A DNA stretch of 64,000 nucleotides from Bacteroidota bacterium (GCA_016712665.1 JADJQP010000001.1:1-64000), one strand, 5' to 3'; shown: positions 35,754-45,536, counted from the stretch's first letter. Notes: a model not told the origin generated them from the letters alone. Program-made: numbers and translations.

Positions 35754-36284
35754 TTATTTTTCGTACTCATTACGCATTACGCCATAATATTGAAATTTCT
35801 TTTGTTTGTAGCCTTTATCCCAATATTTGTCGGTGTCTCCAAACTCGGGAATAGTAACCCAATCTTTAGATTTGCTCTTATACCAGTTATAAACAGGGAT
35901 ATGGTTTTGCGCTCTTCGGATGGGTGCATAATATTGTAATGCTTTTAAGGTATATCCTTTTTGTTGCATATCAGAATCTGAAAATTCATCTTCCGCAATG
36001 GATGCTTGATCTTTCGTTACCGGATTGATCCATCTGTAAACAGCTACTCTATCGGGGCCCGGTGTGCGATACGCATAAAATAAAAAGGTTTTTTCTTTAT
36101 ATTTCCATTGCAACAGTTGTCCTTCTTGAATTTCGCCATCAGCAAGGGTTACAAAATTATTATCTACGGTATTCATCCAACGAAATACACGCACTAAATC
36201 GGTATTAACTTCCTGAGCGTTCGCAATTTGTTGAAATGAAATCAGCACTGTAAAGGCGATCATTGTGAATAAAGTCTTTTTCAT
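35754..36284 (-). CDS. Small secreted repeat protein, DUF5648-like
   Basis: The 176-residue product has a signal peptide (LFTMIAFTVLISFQQIANAQ) and three similar repeats of about 45 residues: VFRWMNTVDNNFVTLADGE, VYRWINPVTKDQASIAEDE and VYNWYKSKSKDWVTIPE. Each is followed by a Gly-Tyr/Gln-Tyr strand (KGYTLKALQYYAP, KGYKQKKFQYYGV). This pattern resembles DUF5648 beta-propeller-like domains seen with secreted hydrolases. No catalytic residues are identifiable. It is a single-gene unit with its own terminator. Confidence 0.7.
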   Translation of the reverse strand: MKKTLFTMIAFTVLISFQQIANAQEVNTDLVRVFRWMNTVDNNFVTLADGEIQEGQLLQWKYKEKTFLFYAYRTPGPDRVAVYRWINPVTKDQASIAEDEFSDSDMQQKGYTLKALQYYAPIRRAQNHIPVYNWYKSKSKDWVTIPEFGDTDKYWDKGYKQKKFQYYGVMRNEYEK

Positions 36285-36546
36285 ATAGCTATGTTTCTAT
36301 TTTTTCGAAATACAATGATACTGAAATGATTTTTATATACCCAATTTTTTTTCATTTTTTTTCCAAATGCCTCTTTTCCATGTTATTTTTTAAAGATTTA
36401 CCAAAGATTGAAAAAATATTATTTGGAATCCCTAATAGTTTTTTATATTTTTATCATTGAATTAACAAATCAGAAAATACTTAAGTCCTTCTGATTCAAA
36501 TATTTCTGTAAAACGATCATCATCACAACTATTAAAATACATTATT

Positions 36547-38268
36547 ATGGGAGGTACTAACAGACGTGAATTTTTAAACAACCTACTTCCTGAAAAGGCA
36601 AGAAAGGAAGAAAAATATGACATCACCAAAGATGAACTGTTTTTAAAATATTCTAATAAGACATCGCCTCTGCATTTAAAAAAATCGAGGGCGGGTTTAA
36701 CACAGTATACTGGGGCATGGACCGACAAACAGAAGGTGCATCTCATTCGACGTACCATGTTTGGGGTGAAACCCAGCAGTTTGGCTGCTTTGAATGGGCT
36801 CACTATGAGTCAAGCCGTAGACTTGCTTATTAACGCAAATCCAGCCACACCAGCACCTCCTATTAATTATTACGAAAGTATTTATCCTGACCCTACAGGG
36901 ATTGCCTTAGGCGCCACATGGGTGAATGCACCTTATGGCGATGGAACGGTAAATTACTATCGTTACCTCTCTACCAGAGCCTACTGGATGAAGAATATTA
37001 TGAACCAAACCATGAGTATTCAAGAAAAGATGCTGATGTTTTGGCATAACCATTTTGTATGTGAAGAAAACGTAGTTGGCGATTCCCGTTTGCAATACAA
37101 ATATCTTTCATTGCTACGCACGCATTGTTTAGGTAATTTCAAAACCTTTGTAAAGGAGGTGACCAAAGACCCCATGATGCTGTTTTACTTAAATGGTCAC
37201 TATAATATAAAAAATTCGCCGGATGAAAATTATGCCCGTGAGTTACAGGAATTGTTTACCCTTGGCAAAGGTGCCAATTTATGGACAGAGGATGATGTGA
37301 AGGCCGCAGCAAAAGTAATAACCGGATTTAGAGCAGATACCGTGAACATTACTTCTTTTTTCGACCCTACTCGGCATGAAACCGGGAATAAGGTATTTTC
37401 AGCCTTTTATAACAATTATACGGTTGTGGGACAAGCGGGGGCCGCTGGAGAGAACGAATTGGACGATTTGCTGAATATGATCTTTAACCAAAGTCAAACC
37501 GCTGCCAAACATCTTTGCAGAAAGTTGTATCGCTATTTTATGTATTATGACATAGATGCCAATACCGAAAGCACCATTATTTCCGGTTTGGCAACTACCC
37601 TCATTAATAATAACTGGAATATCAAACCGGTTTTATTGCAACTCTTTAAAAGCGATCATTTTTACGACACCCTTTCCATGGATTGTCAAATTACCAATCC
37701 AATAGATTATTACTTAGGAATGTCACGTGCGCTCGGAGTGAGCATCCCACCCGCTTTGGGTTTGGTAGATGAAACCAAAGGATACTACACCCTTGCTTAT
37801 TTGGCTGAGATTATTGGTATGGATCCAGGTAGTCCTCCAAGTGTTTCCGGTTGGCCGGCCTATTATCAGGCGCCACAATTTCATCAAATGTGGATCAACT
37901 CCGATACCCTTCCCAAGCGCATGAAATATACCGATGCCTTTTTTACAAATAATGGTATATATGTATCCGGGGCATTTAACATTAAGTGTGATGTTATTGC
38001 CTTTGCACAGACCCTTTCAAATCCTTCCGATCCGGATGTATTGGTAAGCGATTGTGTGAAATACCTTTTAGCCATTGGATTGAGTCAAAGTTTGCGAGAC
38101 ATTTATAAAATGATTCTTACCAATAATTTGGCCAATGCAGAGTGGACCTTGGCATGGACCAATTACATCAATAATCCGGGCAATGTAGCCTATCAAAATA
38201 TCGTGAAGTCTCGATTGCAATTGATGCTGACCAAGTTATTACAATTAGCCGAACATCATTTAAGTTAA
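36547..38268 (+). CDS. DUF1800 domain protein
   Basis: The 573-residue protein shows the family signature: the helical N-terminus HLIRRTMFGVKPSSL, then MSIQEKMLMFWHNHFV, then DPMMLFYLNGHYN, then the hallmark NYARELQELFTLGKG and PSVSGWPAY. It lacks a clear signal peptide but begins with a twin-arginine-like NRREFL segment. DUF1800 is almost always paired with DUF1501, as here (34 bases upstream), and the pair is thought to act in the envelope. The biochemical role is unknown. Confidence 0.92.
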   Translation: MGGTNRREFLNNLLPEKARKEEKYDITKDELFLKYSNKTSPLHLKKSRAGLTQYTGAWTDKQKVHLIRRTMFGVKPSSLAALNGLTMSQAVDLLINANPATPAPPINYYESIYPDPTGIALGATWVNAPYGDGTVNYYRYLSTRAYWMKNIMNQTMSIQEKMLMFWHNHFVCEENVVGDSRLQYKYLSLLRTHCLGNFKTFVKEVTKDPMMLFYLNGHYNIKNSPDENYARELQELFTLGKGANLWTEDDVKAAAKVITGFRADTVNITSFFDPTRHETGNKVFSAFYNNYTVVGQAGAAGENELDDLLNMIFNQSQTAAKHLCRKLYRYFMYYDIDANTESTIISGLATTLINNNWNIKPVLLQLFKSDHFYDTLSMDCQITNPIDYYLGMSRALGVSIPPALGLVDETKGYYTLAYLAEIIGMDPGSPPSVSGWPAYYQAPQFHQMWINSDTLPKRMKYTDAFFTNNGIYVSGAFNIKCDVIAFAQTLSNPSDPDVLVSDCVKYLLAIGLSQSLRDIYKMILTNNLANAEWTLAWTNYINNPGNVAYQNIVKSRLQLMLTKLLQLAEHHLS

Positions 38269-38302
38269 TACCCTAAATTATTAAAATTTTAAACTTCTAA
38301 AT

Positions 38303-39883
38303 ATGAAGAGAAGAGATTTCCTTAAAATGAGTACCATGGCCACTTTGGCGTACTCAATCAATGGCAACCCCATACATGCCTATGGTGAGGAGCATGCAAT
38401 GTCCATGATTGCCAAAACCAGAGGCAATAATGATAACATTCTGGTATTAATACAAATGAGTGGCGGTAATGATGGATTGAATACCATTATTCCTTTAGAT
38501 AAATATAGCGAACTCAGCAATGCTCGTTCCAATATTTTGATTAACCAGGCAGATGTATTGCCTTTAACCGGACAAATTACCACAGGATTTCATCCAGCGA
38601 TGACCGGATTACAGGATTTATACAATACCGGAAGAATGAATATCATTCAAGGGGTGAGTTATCCGAGTCCCAATTTTTCGCATTTCCGTTCCACCGATAT
38701 CATGTTTTCGGGCTCCGATTCGAATGTGAATTTAGACACCGGCTGGATTGGACGATACCTTGATTTTCGATTCCCGGGTGCGCCCTTAAACTATCCGGAT
38801 CCCAATATTTTTATGGACCCGCTATCCATACAAATTGGTTCCTCTATTTCATCCTTGTTTTCGGGTGCCAATGGCTTAAATGGATTGGCTGTATCCAGTA
38901 TCGATAATTTTTATCAAATATTAAGTGGTACCGTAGATCCCGCACCTGCCACCCCTGCTGGTAATGAGTTGACCTATATTCGATTTATTGCACAGCAAAC
39001 ACAGGCTTATACACAGGTATTGCAAAACGCCGCCGCTTTACAGCCAAATAACCTAGCTCCTTATCCTGCAAATAATAGTTTGGCAAACCAACTTAAAATT
39101 GTAGCCCGATTAATAGGTGGCGGTTTGAAAACGCCGGTGTATATGGTAAATATTGGCGGCTTTGATACACATGATAATCAGGTGGACGATTTGGATCATA
39201 AAATTGGCGACCACGCTACACAATTGCAGAAATTATCTGAAACCATTGCAGCCTTCCAGGCTGATATTACCTTAATGGGTAAAGCTGATAAAGTGACCGG
39301 TTGTACAGTTACCGAATTTGGACGAAGGGTCAAATCAAATGCCAGTGTGGGTACCGACCATGGTGCCGGCGCGCCAATGATTGTATTTGGCACCAAAGTC
39401 AATCCGAATATTATTGGTAGCAGTCCAAATTTACCAGCAAACGCCACAGCTAGTGACAACGTGCCGATGCAACATGATTTCAGACAAGTTTTTGGTACCA
39501 TTTTAGTAGATTGGTTTGGCCTGAATGCCACTGATGCATCTACTATCTTGAATGGCAATCCGTTCCAATGGCTTCCGATATTTAAGTGGGCTGTAGGAAC
39601 GGACCCAACACCGATTCAGTCTACACAACTCTCCTTGGAGCAAAACTTTCCTAATCCGTTCCGATCCCATACAACCATACGTTTTACCAGTGGAGGCGGT
39701 ATGGCTCAAATTGTATTGTATGATCAGGTAGGAAAAATGCTGAAGGTTTTGTATGAAAATGAAGTACCGGCAGGCACTTTTGATGTTGGTGTAGATAGAG
39801 ACGCACTTCCTGCGGGCATTTACTATTACCAGTTGCATGTAGGTTCACAATCACTTACTGAAAAGATGGTGATTGTAAATTAA
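38303..39883 (+). CDS. DUF1501 (sulfatase-like) protein with T9SS sorting domain
   Basis: The 526-residue protein begins with a twin-arginine-like leader MKRRDFLKMSTMATLAYS and carries the DUF1501 fold, related to alkaline phosphatase/sulfatase: LVLIQMSGGNDGLNTIIPL, HFRSTDIMFSG, GGFDTHDNQ, VTEFGRRVKSN and DHGAGAPMIVFG. A T9SS sorting domain ends it (LEQNFPNPFRSHTTIRFT ... GIYYYQLHVGSQSLTEKMVIVN). Metal-site residues of active sulfatases are only partly kept. It is an operon partner of the DUF1800 gene. Having both a Tat-like and a T9SS signal is unusual but recurrent in this family. Confidence 0.92.
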   Translation: MKRRDFLKMSTMATLAYSINGNPIHAYGEEHAMSMIAKTRGNNDNILVLIQMSGGNDGLNTIIPLDKYSELSNARSNILINQADVLPLTGQITTGFHPAMTGLQDLYNTGRMNIIQGVSYPSPNFSHFRSTDIMFSGSDSNVNLDTGWIGRYLDFRFPGAPLNYPDPNIFMDPLSIQIGSSISSLFSGANGLNGLAVSSIDNFYQILSGTVDPAPATPAGNELTYIRFIAQQTQAYTQVLQNAAALQPNNLAPYPANNSLANQLKIVARLIGGGLKTPVYMVNIGGFDTHDNQVDDLDHKIGDHATQLQKLSETIAAFQADITLMGKADKVTGCTVTEFGRRVKSNASVGTDHGAGAPMIVFGTKVNPNIIGSSPNLPANATASDNVPMQHDFRQVFGTILVDWFGLNATDASTILNGNPFQWLPIFKWAVGTDPTPIQSTQLSLEQNFPNPFRSHTTIRFTSGGGMAQIVLYDQVGKMLKVLYENEVPAGTFDVGVDRDALPAGIYYYQLHVGSQSLTEKMVIVN

Positions 39884-40095
39884 AGATAGTATACAACAAT
39901 GCGAATTGTGTAATTTCAAATTGGTGAAGTTGATTTTTGCGCTAGCAATGTATTAATAGGAATTAGCATGCGCTTTGATTCATTTTAGTAAAGTATATAC
40001 TTTAACTCAGAATGAATCGGTAACGCTTTGGCGAAATACATATTTTCATTCATTCTCCAATATTAATTAAAATAGGAGATTGTGCTCTATGCCCC

Positions 40096-41058
40096 CTATT
40101 GATAAAATGTTCGATGCTTCTGATACCATTCAAAAGCAATTTGCAGCCCCTCTTGTACAGAAATGGAAGGATGATACGAAAGCAGCTTTTTTGCTTTATC
40201 AATATTCGCCAAACTATGTGGAATATCACCCACTCTAAAGTCGCCAAAAATGGGCTGTAAGGAAGATTGCGCAATCGCTTTAATATAGTCGAATAATTGA
40301 AGCAGGGTGGTACTCTCGCCAAAAGCCGTATTATACACTTGATTAAGCGCTTCGGTATTTTCAGTAAATAGCGCTTTTAAATTTGCCTGTACCACATTTT
40401 CCACAAAGGTAAAATCGCGACTATAGCTTCCATCACCATTAATGGTGGGCGCCTGATTGCTGATCACCGCTTCCATAAATAAAGGAATTACAGCGGCATA
40501 GGCCCCCTTTGGACTTTGATGCGGACCAAACACATTGAAATAACGCAAACCGATAAATTCCATCTGATAGGTTTTTGCAAAAACGTCTGCGTATAATTCC
40601 ATCACATATTTGGTAACAGCATAGGGTGATAATGGCCTGCCAATAATATCTTCCACCTTGGGTAAGGAGGTACTGTCGCCATAGGTAGACGATGAAGCAG
40701 CATATACAACACGCTTGACACCCGCCTCTTTTGCTGCAGTAAAAATATTGAGAGAACCATTGATATTGGCATTATTGGTAGCAATGGGATCATTGATACT
40801 TCTGGGTACCGAACCCAATGCAGCCTGATGGCTTACGAGGTTAATTCCTTGCATAGCCTTTTTACAAGTACCAAAATCGGTGATGTCGCCCTCGATTAGT
40901 TCAAATTTTGGATTATTAATGATATCCGCTACATTTTGATGATATCCGGTACTAAAATTATCGATGACCCTTACCAAGGAAATGCGATTATCAGCAATAA
41001 AGGCCTTTGCTAGGTTTGAACCTATAAATCCGGCTCCACCGGTTAGAAGAATGCGCAT
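40096..41058 (-). CDS. Nucleotide-sugar epimerase (SDR; UDP-GlcNAc/Glc 4-epimerase type)
   Basis: The 320-residue extended SDR has NAD motif GGAGFIGSN at residues 7-15, the catalytic SSSTYG and YAVTK (Tyr-x-x-x-Lys), and RYFNVFGPHQSP, typical of the WbpP/TviC/GalE group. It interconverts C4 epimers of UDP-sugars for surface glycans. It is first at the left end of the polysaccharide locus. The 5' flank (41070-41182) holds a remnant of a sugar transferase gene. Confidence 0.9.
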   Translation of the reverse strand: MRILLTGGAGFIGSNLAKAFIADNRISLVRVIDNFSTGYHQNVADIINNPKFELIEGDITDFGTCKKAMQGINLVSHQAALGSVPRSINDPIATNNANINGSLNIFTAAKEAGVKRVVYAASSSTYGDSTSLPKVEDIIGRPLSPYAVTKYVMELYADVFAKTYQMEFIGLRYFNVFGPHQSPKGAYAAVIPLFMEAVISNQAPTINGDGSYSRDFTFVENVVQANLKALFTENTEALNQVYNTAFGESTTLLQLFDYIKAIAQSSLQPIFGDFRVGDIPHSLANIDKAKKLLSYHPSISVQEGLQIAFEWYQKHRTFYQ

Positions 41059-41078
41059 GCAGCAAATTTACTAAATAA

Positions 41079-41182
41079 ATGTTTATGCTTTTTAAGATTA
41101 TTAAAAGGTCTTTTCGGCAATCAATAAACAAGGTCTCAAATAAATTGAATTTTGAAATAGGAAGAGCGATCATTTGTGACAT
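41079..41182 (-). pseudogene. Remnant of a sugar-transferase 3' end plus duplicated intergenic sequence
   Basis: On the minus strand, a short frame (ISKFNLFETLFIDCRKDL) aligns with the last residues of the intact sugar transferase (FSKSNLPYTLFKDLPKRP). The 42 bases at 41079-41120 are almost the same as 42725-42768, where that gene ends. No further upstream part of the gene is recognisable. The acyltransferase gene lies between the two copies. The rest of the gap to 41359 shows nothing. Confidence 0.6.
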
Positions 41183-41359
41183 ACAAGGCAGAAGGTGCCA
41201 TTGGATTAAAATACTACAATATGGAAATTATTGTGAAGTCATACAACTTGACTATATGAGGCAGAATTATATTCTTCACTAAATTGACCTATAGTAAAAA
41301 CTTACAATACATTTGGAATTTGGCAGTGAATCCATACATTTGATAAAAATTACGGCAGA

Positions 41360-42523
41360 ATGGATCATCAAAAATTGACGCAAAATAATTACCCGGTTCA
41401 AACAAAAGAAAAAATTTTCTTCCCGAATTTAGATGGGTTACGTTTTTTTTCATTTGCTATAGTTTTTTTCTGTCATAGTTTTATTGCCGATAATCCTTTA
41501 ATTAAAGAAACGATTTGGTATCAAATTGTCAAGGTTCGAATATTCTCTAATGGCGATACAGGCGTTAGTTTCTTTTTTGTTTTGAGCGGTTTCTTAATAA
41601 CCTATCTTTTATTGAAGGAGAATGAAATGACAGGTAAAATTGATATTAAGTCCTTTTATATAAGAAGAATACTTAGAATTTGGCCACTATATTATTTCTG
41701 TGTGATTTTTAGCTTTTTAATATTTCCGTTGCTAAAAGCACATTTTGGACAAACCCCAGACGATGCATCTAATCGAATTCTATGTTCTATTTTTCTCAAT
41801 AATTTTGATAGAATAAATGTAATCCCGGATGCAATTACGCTTTCCGTTCTATGGAGTGTCGCTATTGAGGAGCAATTTTATTTAATTTGGCCAATTTTCT
41901 TTTTCTTTACTCCAAGAAAATATTTCCCTCTCATTTTTCTAATTGTTTTATTAGCTTCTACTACTTTTCGAATCTTCTTTATCCATAAAACAGCTATTGA
42001 TATTCACACCTTAGGTGTAATAACCGATATGGCAATTGGCGGAATTGGCGCATACCTAATTTTAAATAGTAAGTGGTTTTTTGCTAAAATTGAGTCCCTG
42101 CCAAAAAATTACATTTTGCTTATCTATATTTTGACCCTTTCATATCTGATTTTTGGGGTAGAAATTTTTTCCACTTCGATAATGCAAATATTTAAAAGAA
42201 TCATAATGGCTAGCACCTTTCTATTGATCATTCTTGAACAAAATTATTCTATTAATTCTATTTTTAAGGTTGGTAATTGGAAGATTGTTTCTCAATTAGG
42301 AAAATATACTTATGGATTATATTGCTTACATGGAATCGGCATTTTAATAAGTATTACCCTACTAAGGAAATTTTCTTTGAACCATTTCAGTTGGCAAATC
42401 TGGCTTTTGGAACTTCCAATTTCTTTTGCGATATCAGTATTCATAAGCTGGTTTAGCTATAAATATTTTGAGAGTTGGTTTTTGAAACTAAAAACAAAAT
42501 TTTCATACATAACCAAAGGATAA
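41360..42523 (+). CDS. Acyltransferase 3 (OafA-type) membrane protein
   Basis: The 387-residue protein has about ten membrane segments and the family start FFPNLDGLRFFSFAIVFFCHSF, with the conserved His of the catalytic region, FFVLSGFLI, and LWSVAIEEQFYLIWP. Family members O-acetylate (or otherwise acylate) surface polysaccharides across the membrane. It is the only plus-strand gene in a block of minus-strand polysaccharide genes and is flanked by a 42-bp direct repeat, so it looks inserted. Base composition is even more A/T-rich than its neighbours. Confidence 0.92.
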   Translation: MDHQKLTQNNYPVQTKEKIFFPNLDGLRFFSFAIVFFCHSFIADNPLIKETIWYQIVKVRIFSNGDTGVSFFFVLSGFLITYLLLKENEMTGKIDIKSFYIRRILRIWPLYYFCVIFSFLIFPLLKAHFGQTPDDASNRILCSIFLNNFDRINVIPDAITLSVLWSVAIEEQFYLIWPIFFFFTPRKYFPLIFLIVLLASTTFRIFFIHKTAIDIHTLGVITDMAIGGIGAYLILNSKWFFAKIESLPKNYILLIYILTLSYLIFGVEIFSTSIMQIFKRIIMASTFLLIILEQNYSINSIFKVGNWKIVSQLGKYTYGLYCLHGIGILISITLLRKFSLNHFSWQIWLLELPISFAISVFISWFSYKYFESWFLKLKTKFSYITKG

Positions 42524-42724
42524 AAATATTTTTTTGTATAAAAATCAGCCAATGTTCTCTCTTGTGAAACCATTAGCCATTGCCCATTTGCTTAGATTCG
42601 AAAAATGCTATTTTGTTTGGTTTTAATCATCACCTTGATATTTCCTTAAGAATCTGTCGAATAATCGATTGAGATTGCTGGCCAATTTCATACGGCCCGT
42701 AACATATTGAGCTACATAGCTTCT

Positions 42725-42768
42725 AATGTTTATGCTTTTTAAGATTATTAAAAAGGCCTTTTGGGCAA
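42725..42768. repeat. Second copy of the direct repeat flanking the acyltransferase
   Basis: It includes AATGTTTATGCTTTTTAAG and the last codons of the sugar transferase; the other copy is at 41079-41120 in the same orientation. Small differences suggest the duplication is not recent. Confidence 0.7.
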
Positions 42769-43410
42769 ATCTTTGAAAAGTGTATATGGCAAATTGCTTT
42801 TTGAAAAAATGACCACCCATACGGTCAAAAAGATGAGCAATATATCTAAGAAAAAAGATTTTTTACTTTGATACCACATCTCCAAAGCACCCTTGTAAGG
42901 CGCAATCGTTTCCTGATAAAAAACATGCGGATCAAGTTTTGATTCAGAAATCATTTTTTCCTCATCTCTGAATATTATCGAACCAATACCCGTGATGCCT
43001 GGTTTTGAATTATAGATGTTTGCCTGCACCTCTTTATTATATGCATTAAAGGTTTTATCCACCAAAGGGCGAGGACCAACTACACTCATACTGCCTAAAA
43101 AAACATTTAGGATTTGTGGCAATTCATTGATTTTTGTTTTCCTTAAAAATTTACCCAGAGGCGTAACCCGCGGGTCATTGCGCAGCGTAATGGAGCCTGA
43201 ACCCATATTCAGACTATTTTTGAGCATGGTAGCAAATTTGATAATATCAAAATAGGTATTTTTATATCCAATTCTTTTTTGAAGATAAAATACTTCTCCC
43301 TCGCCCGTAAGTTTGAGCATAATTATAATAGGAACAAAAAAAGGAATAAGCAGAATGAGTGCTACCGACGAAGAAATAATATCAAAAAGTCTTTTACTGA
43401 GTTGGTACAT
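42748..43410 (-). CDS. Bacterial sugar transferase, probable initiating phosphoglycosyltransferase
   Basis: The 220-residue PglC/WcaJ-type protein starts YQLSKRLFDIISSSVALILLIPFF (basic residues then one membrane helix). It continues with DPRVTPLGKFLRKTKINELPQILNVF and MSVVGPRPL, and ends with a hydrophobic C-terminal segment. It would transfer a sugar-1-phosphate to undecaprenyl phosphate to start the repeat unit. At the Asp-Glu catalytic dyad of PglC-like enzymes (DELPQ) it has NELPQ, with Asn at the nucleophile position. It directly follows the dehydratase gene (1 base). Confidence 0.9.
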   Translation of the reverse strand: MYQLSKRLFDIISSSVALILLIPFFVPIIIMLKLTGEGEVFYLQKRIGYKNTYFDIIKFATMLKNSLNMGSGSITLRNDPRVTPLGKFLRKTKINELPQILNVFLGSMSVVGPRPLVDKTFNAYNKEVQANIYNSKPGITGIGSIIFRDEEKMISESKLDPHVFYQETIAPYKGALEMWYQSKKSFFLDILLIFLTVWVVIFSKSNLPYTLFKDLPKRPF

Positions 43411-43411
43411 A

Positions 43412-44635
43412 TTACATTTTTTGATCTAAATTTTTGCCGGTTTCAATGTGACTAAAATTAGGAATATATTCATTGATAACACCCACTAAATCGGACTTAG
43501 TAAGATCCTTTTTTTGAAAGCTCAAATTCAGTTTGTCAATTATTGTTTTAATTTTTTCAATAGGTGGCTTAGGCGTATTTTTAATAATACCTAAATTAAT
43601 AAATGAATCCCAGTCTAATTGTTCTTGTTCGGTATAAAATTCTTCGTACGATTTTTCTCCTGAAGTTTCTGATTCAAAAAAGTAAACAGGATACTCATTT
43701 GAGGTATCGGACAGATTTTGAGCGATGCTTTTTGCCTCTTCTTCCGAGGAAGTATAGATAGGTTTTAGGCCATGAAAATCTAAGAATTTAATGGCAATAT
43801 CCGAAAAAGTTTTGAGCTCTGTGTTTGGATCCAATTTAGGGAAAAAGATGTCGCTAGAGGCTCCAAGCAAGCAAGACAACATACATATTTGACCCGACTC
43901 TGCTGGAGAGACAAAGTATCTTCTAATATTATTGGGACTCGAAAGTGGTTGCTTCTTCATCAATCGTTCAATGAAACCTTGAAGAAGACTCCCATTAGAA
44001 AAAGCCACATTGGCAAACCGCGCTGTGGTAATAGGTAATACTGCTGAATAAGACATAAGTACATCTTCCATCAACTTTTTGCTGGCACCCATAATACTCA
44101 CTGGGTTAGCTGCTTTGTCGGTGGATACTGCAAAGAAATGTTCTATATTTTTATCTTTTGAAAGCACCTCAAGCAATTTTTCGGCATGAATTACATTGTT
44201 TTGTACCATAGCCTCGATAGAAAAAATATCTTTTTCACTACGAACATGTTTATGCGCTGCAAAGTTGGCAACAATTTCAAAGGGACCAAACTTTGCTAGT
44301 ATTTTATAAAAAATAGGATCGTTAAAATTAAGCGGATAGGTAATATACTCCGCTGGCATTTCAATGGAAATATCGCTACGTAGGGCTCTTGTTAGCTCAG
44401 TCAATGCATTTTCGTTGATATCTACAACAAACAGCCGAGAAGGTTTATATCGCAATATAGATTTGATATACGAGGAGCCAATAGACCCAGCACCGCCTAT
44501 CACCAAGACAGACTTTTTGTAAACTTGTGCTGATAGTTGTTGATGGTTATTTTGGAGATCCCCTTCAAGGAGTGAATGTGGTCTGAAGGTGATATGTTGC
44601 TTTACAAATTCTTCTAAATTAAATAGATGGTTCAT
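43412..44635 (-). CDS. CapD/FlaA1-type nucleotide-sugar 4,6-dehydratase (soluble form)
   Basis: The 407-residue SDR has Rossmann motif VIGGAGSIGSSY at about residue 45, FAAHKHVRSEKD, and the active-site stretch STDKAANPVSIMGASKK with Met in place of the SDR Tyr, as in the WbpM/FlaA1 family. Those enzymes convert UDP-GlcNAc to a 4-keto-6-deoxy sugar. The N-terminal membrane domain of WbpM is missing, and the C-terminus is extended by about 100 residues. The start overlaps the end of the upstream epimerase by 17 bases. Confidence 0.88.
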   Translation of the reverse strand: MNHLFNLEEFVKQHITFRPHSLLEGDLQNNHQQLSAQVYKKSVLVIGGAGSIGSSYIKSILRYKPSRLFVVDINENALTELTRALRSDISIEMPAEYITYPLNFNDPIFYKILAKFGPFEIVANFAAHKHVRSEKDIFSIEAMVQNNVIHAEKLLEVLSKDKNIEHFFAVSTDKAANPVSIMGASKKLMEDVLMSYSAVLPITTARFANVAFSNGSLLQGFIERLMKKQPLSSPNNIRRYFVSPAESGQICMLSCLLGASSDIFFPKLDPNTELKTFSDIAIKFLDFHGLKPIYTSSEEEAKSIAQNLSDTSNEYPVYFFESETSGEKSYEEFYTEQEQLDWDSFINLGIIKNTPKPPIEKIKTIIDKLNLSFQKKDLTKSDLVGVINEYIPNFSHIETGKNLDQKM

Positions 44636-45509
44636 GTACGTTTCCTTTATACCAGTTTACAGTTTCTTTGATTCCCTCATCGAAGGTGAAGGGGGGCACA
44701 AATTGAATTTTGTTGTTTGAATCTTTCGAATTGACCACAAAAGAACCAAATAAGCGTTGATATAGCTTAGGTTTAGTCCATTTCATCATCGTTCTAAGTA
44801 GCAAAGGTATAGAAAAGAGTTTGTTTTTTAAATTCATATGTTTCTTTATTGTAATAATCAGGTCACTCGTTGAAACCAATTCGGCGTCACCGGGCAGCAC
44901 GATTCCTTCAATTTTATGTTGCATACAAAAAATAGTAAGCGCTGTTAAATTTCCTAAATAAACCATACTTCGCTTATTCTCAATAGCTTTGAACGGCAAC
45001 CAGGCATCCCTTGCACAAAGCTTTAGCAGGTTAATCATATTACCCTTTACACCCGGACCGTAAACAAGCGGTGGCCTTATAATGGTAACCGTAAAATGTT
45101 CGTCTGCTACTGAACGCAAAAAATCTTCTGCCATTAATTTGCTCTTGCCGTAGGGATCGCCTGGGTTGCAGGCGCTATCTACATTATAGACAAGTTCGCC
45201 CCCTTCGCCAAACACCTTAGACGAGCTGAAATAAATAAATTGTGAAACCCCGCTTTTTTTTGCTTTTACGGCCAATATTTTTGTGAGTTCAAAGTTGGCT
45301 TCATAATAAATGCGCTCGTCTATAACGCCCATTTCGTGCGCTTTTCCTGCCAGATGAATAAGTACATCCACGCCCGTCATATCAATATTTTCTGCAGTAT
45401 TGAATCGAACTTTGGGAGTAATAAATTGGAATTCATTAGCATGATTTGCAATGAAATACTTACCAATAAACCCATTCGCTCCTGTTAATAATATTTTCTT
45501 TTTCTCCAT
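44619..45509 (-). CDS. NAD-dependent epimerase/dehydratase (SDR) for sugar nucleotides
   Basis: The product is 296 residues from the Met at 45509 (302 from 45527). It has NAD motif LLTGANGFIGKYF, DVLIHLAGKAHEMG, YFSSSKVFGEGG, YGKSKLMAE and the RPPLVYGPGVKGN loop. This resembles WbpV/WbiG-like reductases acting after a 4,6-dehydratase (for example toward QuiNAc or FucNAc). Next to the dehydratase and the sugar transferase it probably makes the first sugar of the repeat unit. Confidence 0.88.
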   Translation of the reverse strand: MEKKKILLTGANGFIGKYFIANHANEFQFITPKVRFNTAENIDMTGVDVLIHLAGKAHEMGVIDERIYYEANFELTKILAVKAKKSGVSQFIYFSSSKVFGEGGELVYNVDSACNPGDPYGKSKLMAEDFLRSVADEHFTVTIIRPPLVYGPGVKGNMINLLKLCARDAWLPFKAIENKRSMVYLGNLTALTIFCMQHKIEGIVLPGDAELVSTSDLIITIKKHMNLKNKLFSIPLLLRTMMKWTKPKLYQRLFGSFVVNSKDSNNKIQFVPPFTFDEGIKETVNWYKGNVHEPSI

Positions 45510-45536
45510 AGTGATGTCTATTTGCATTGCACATTT

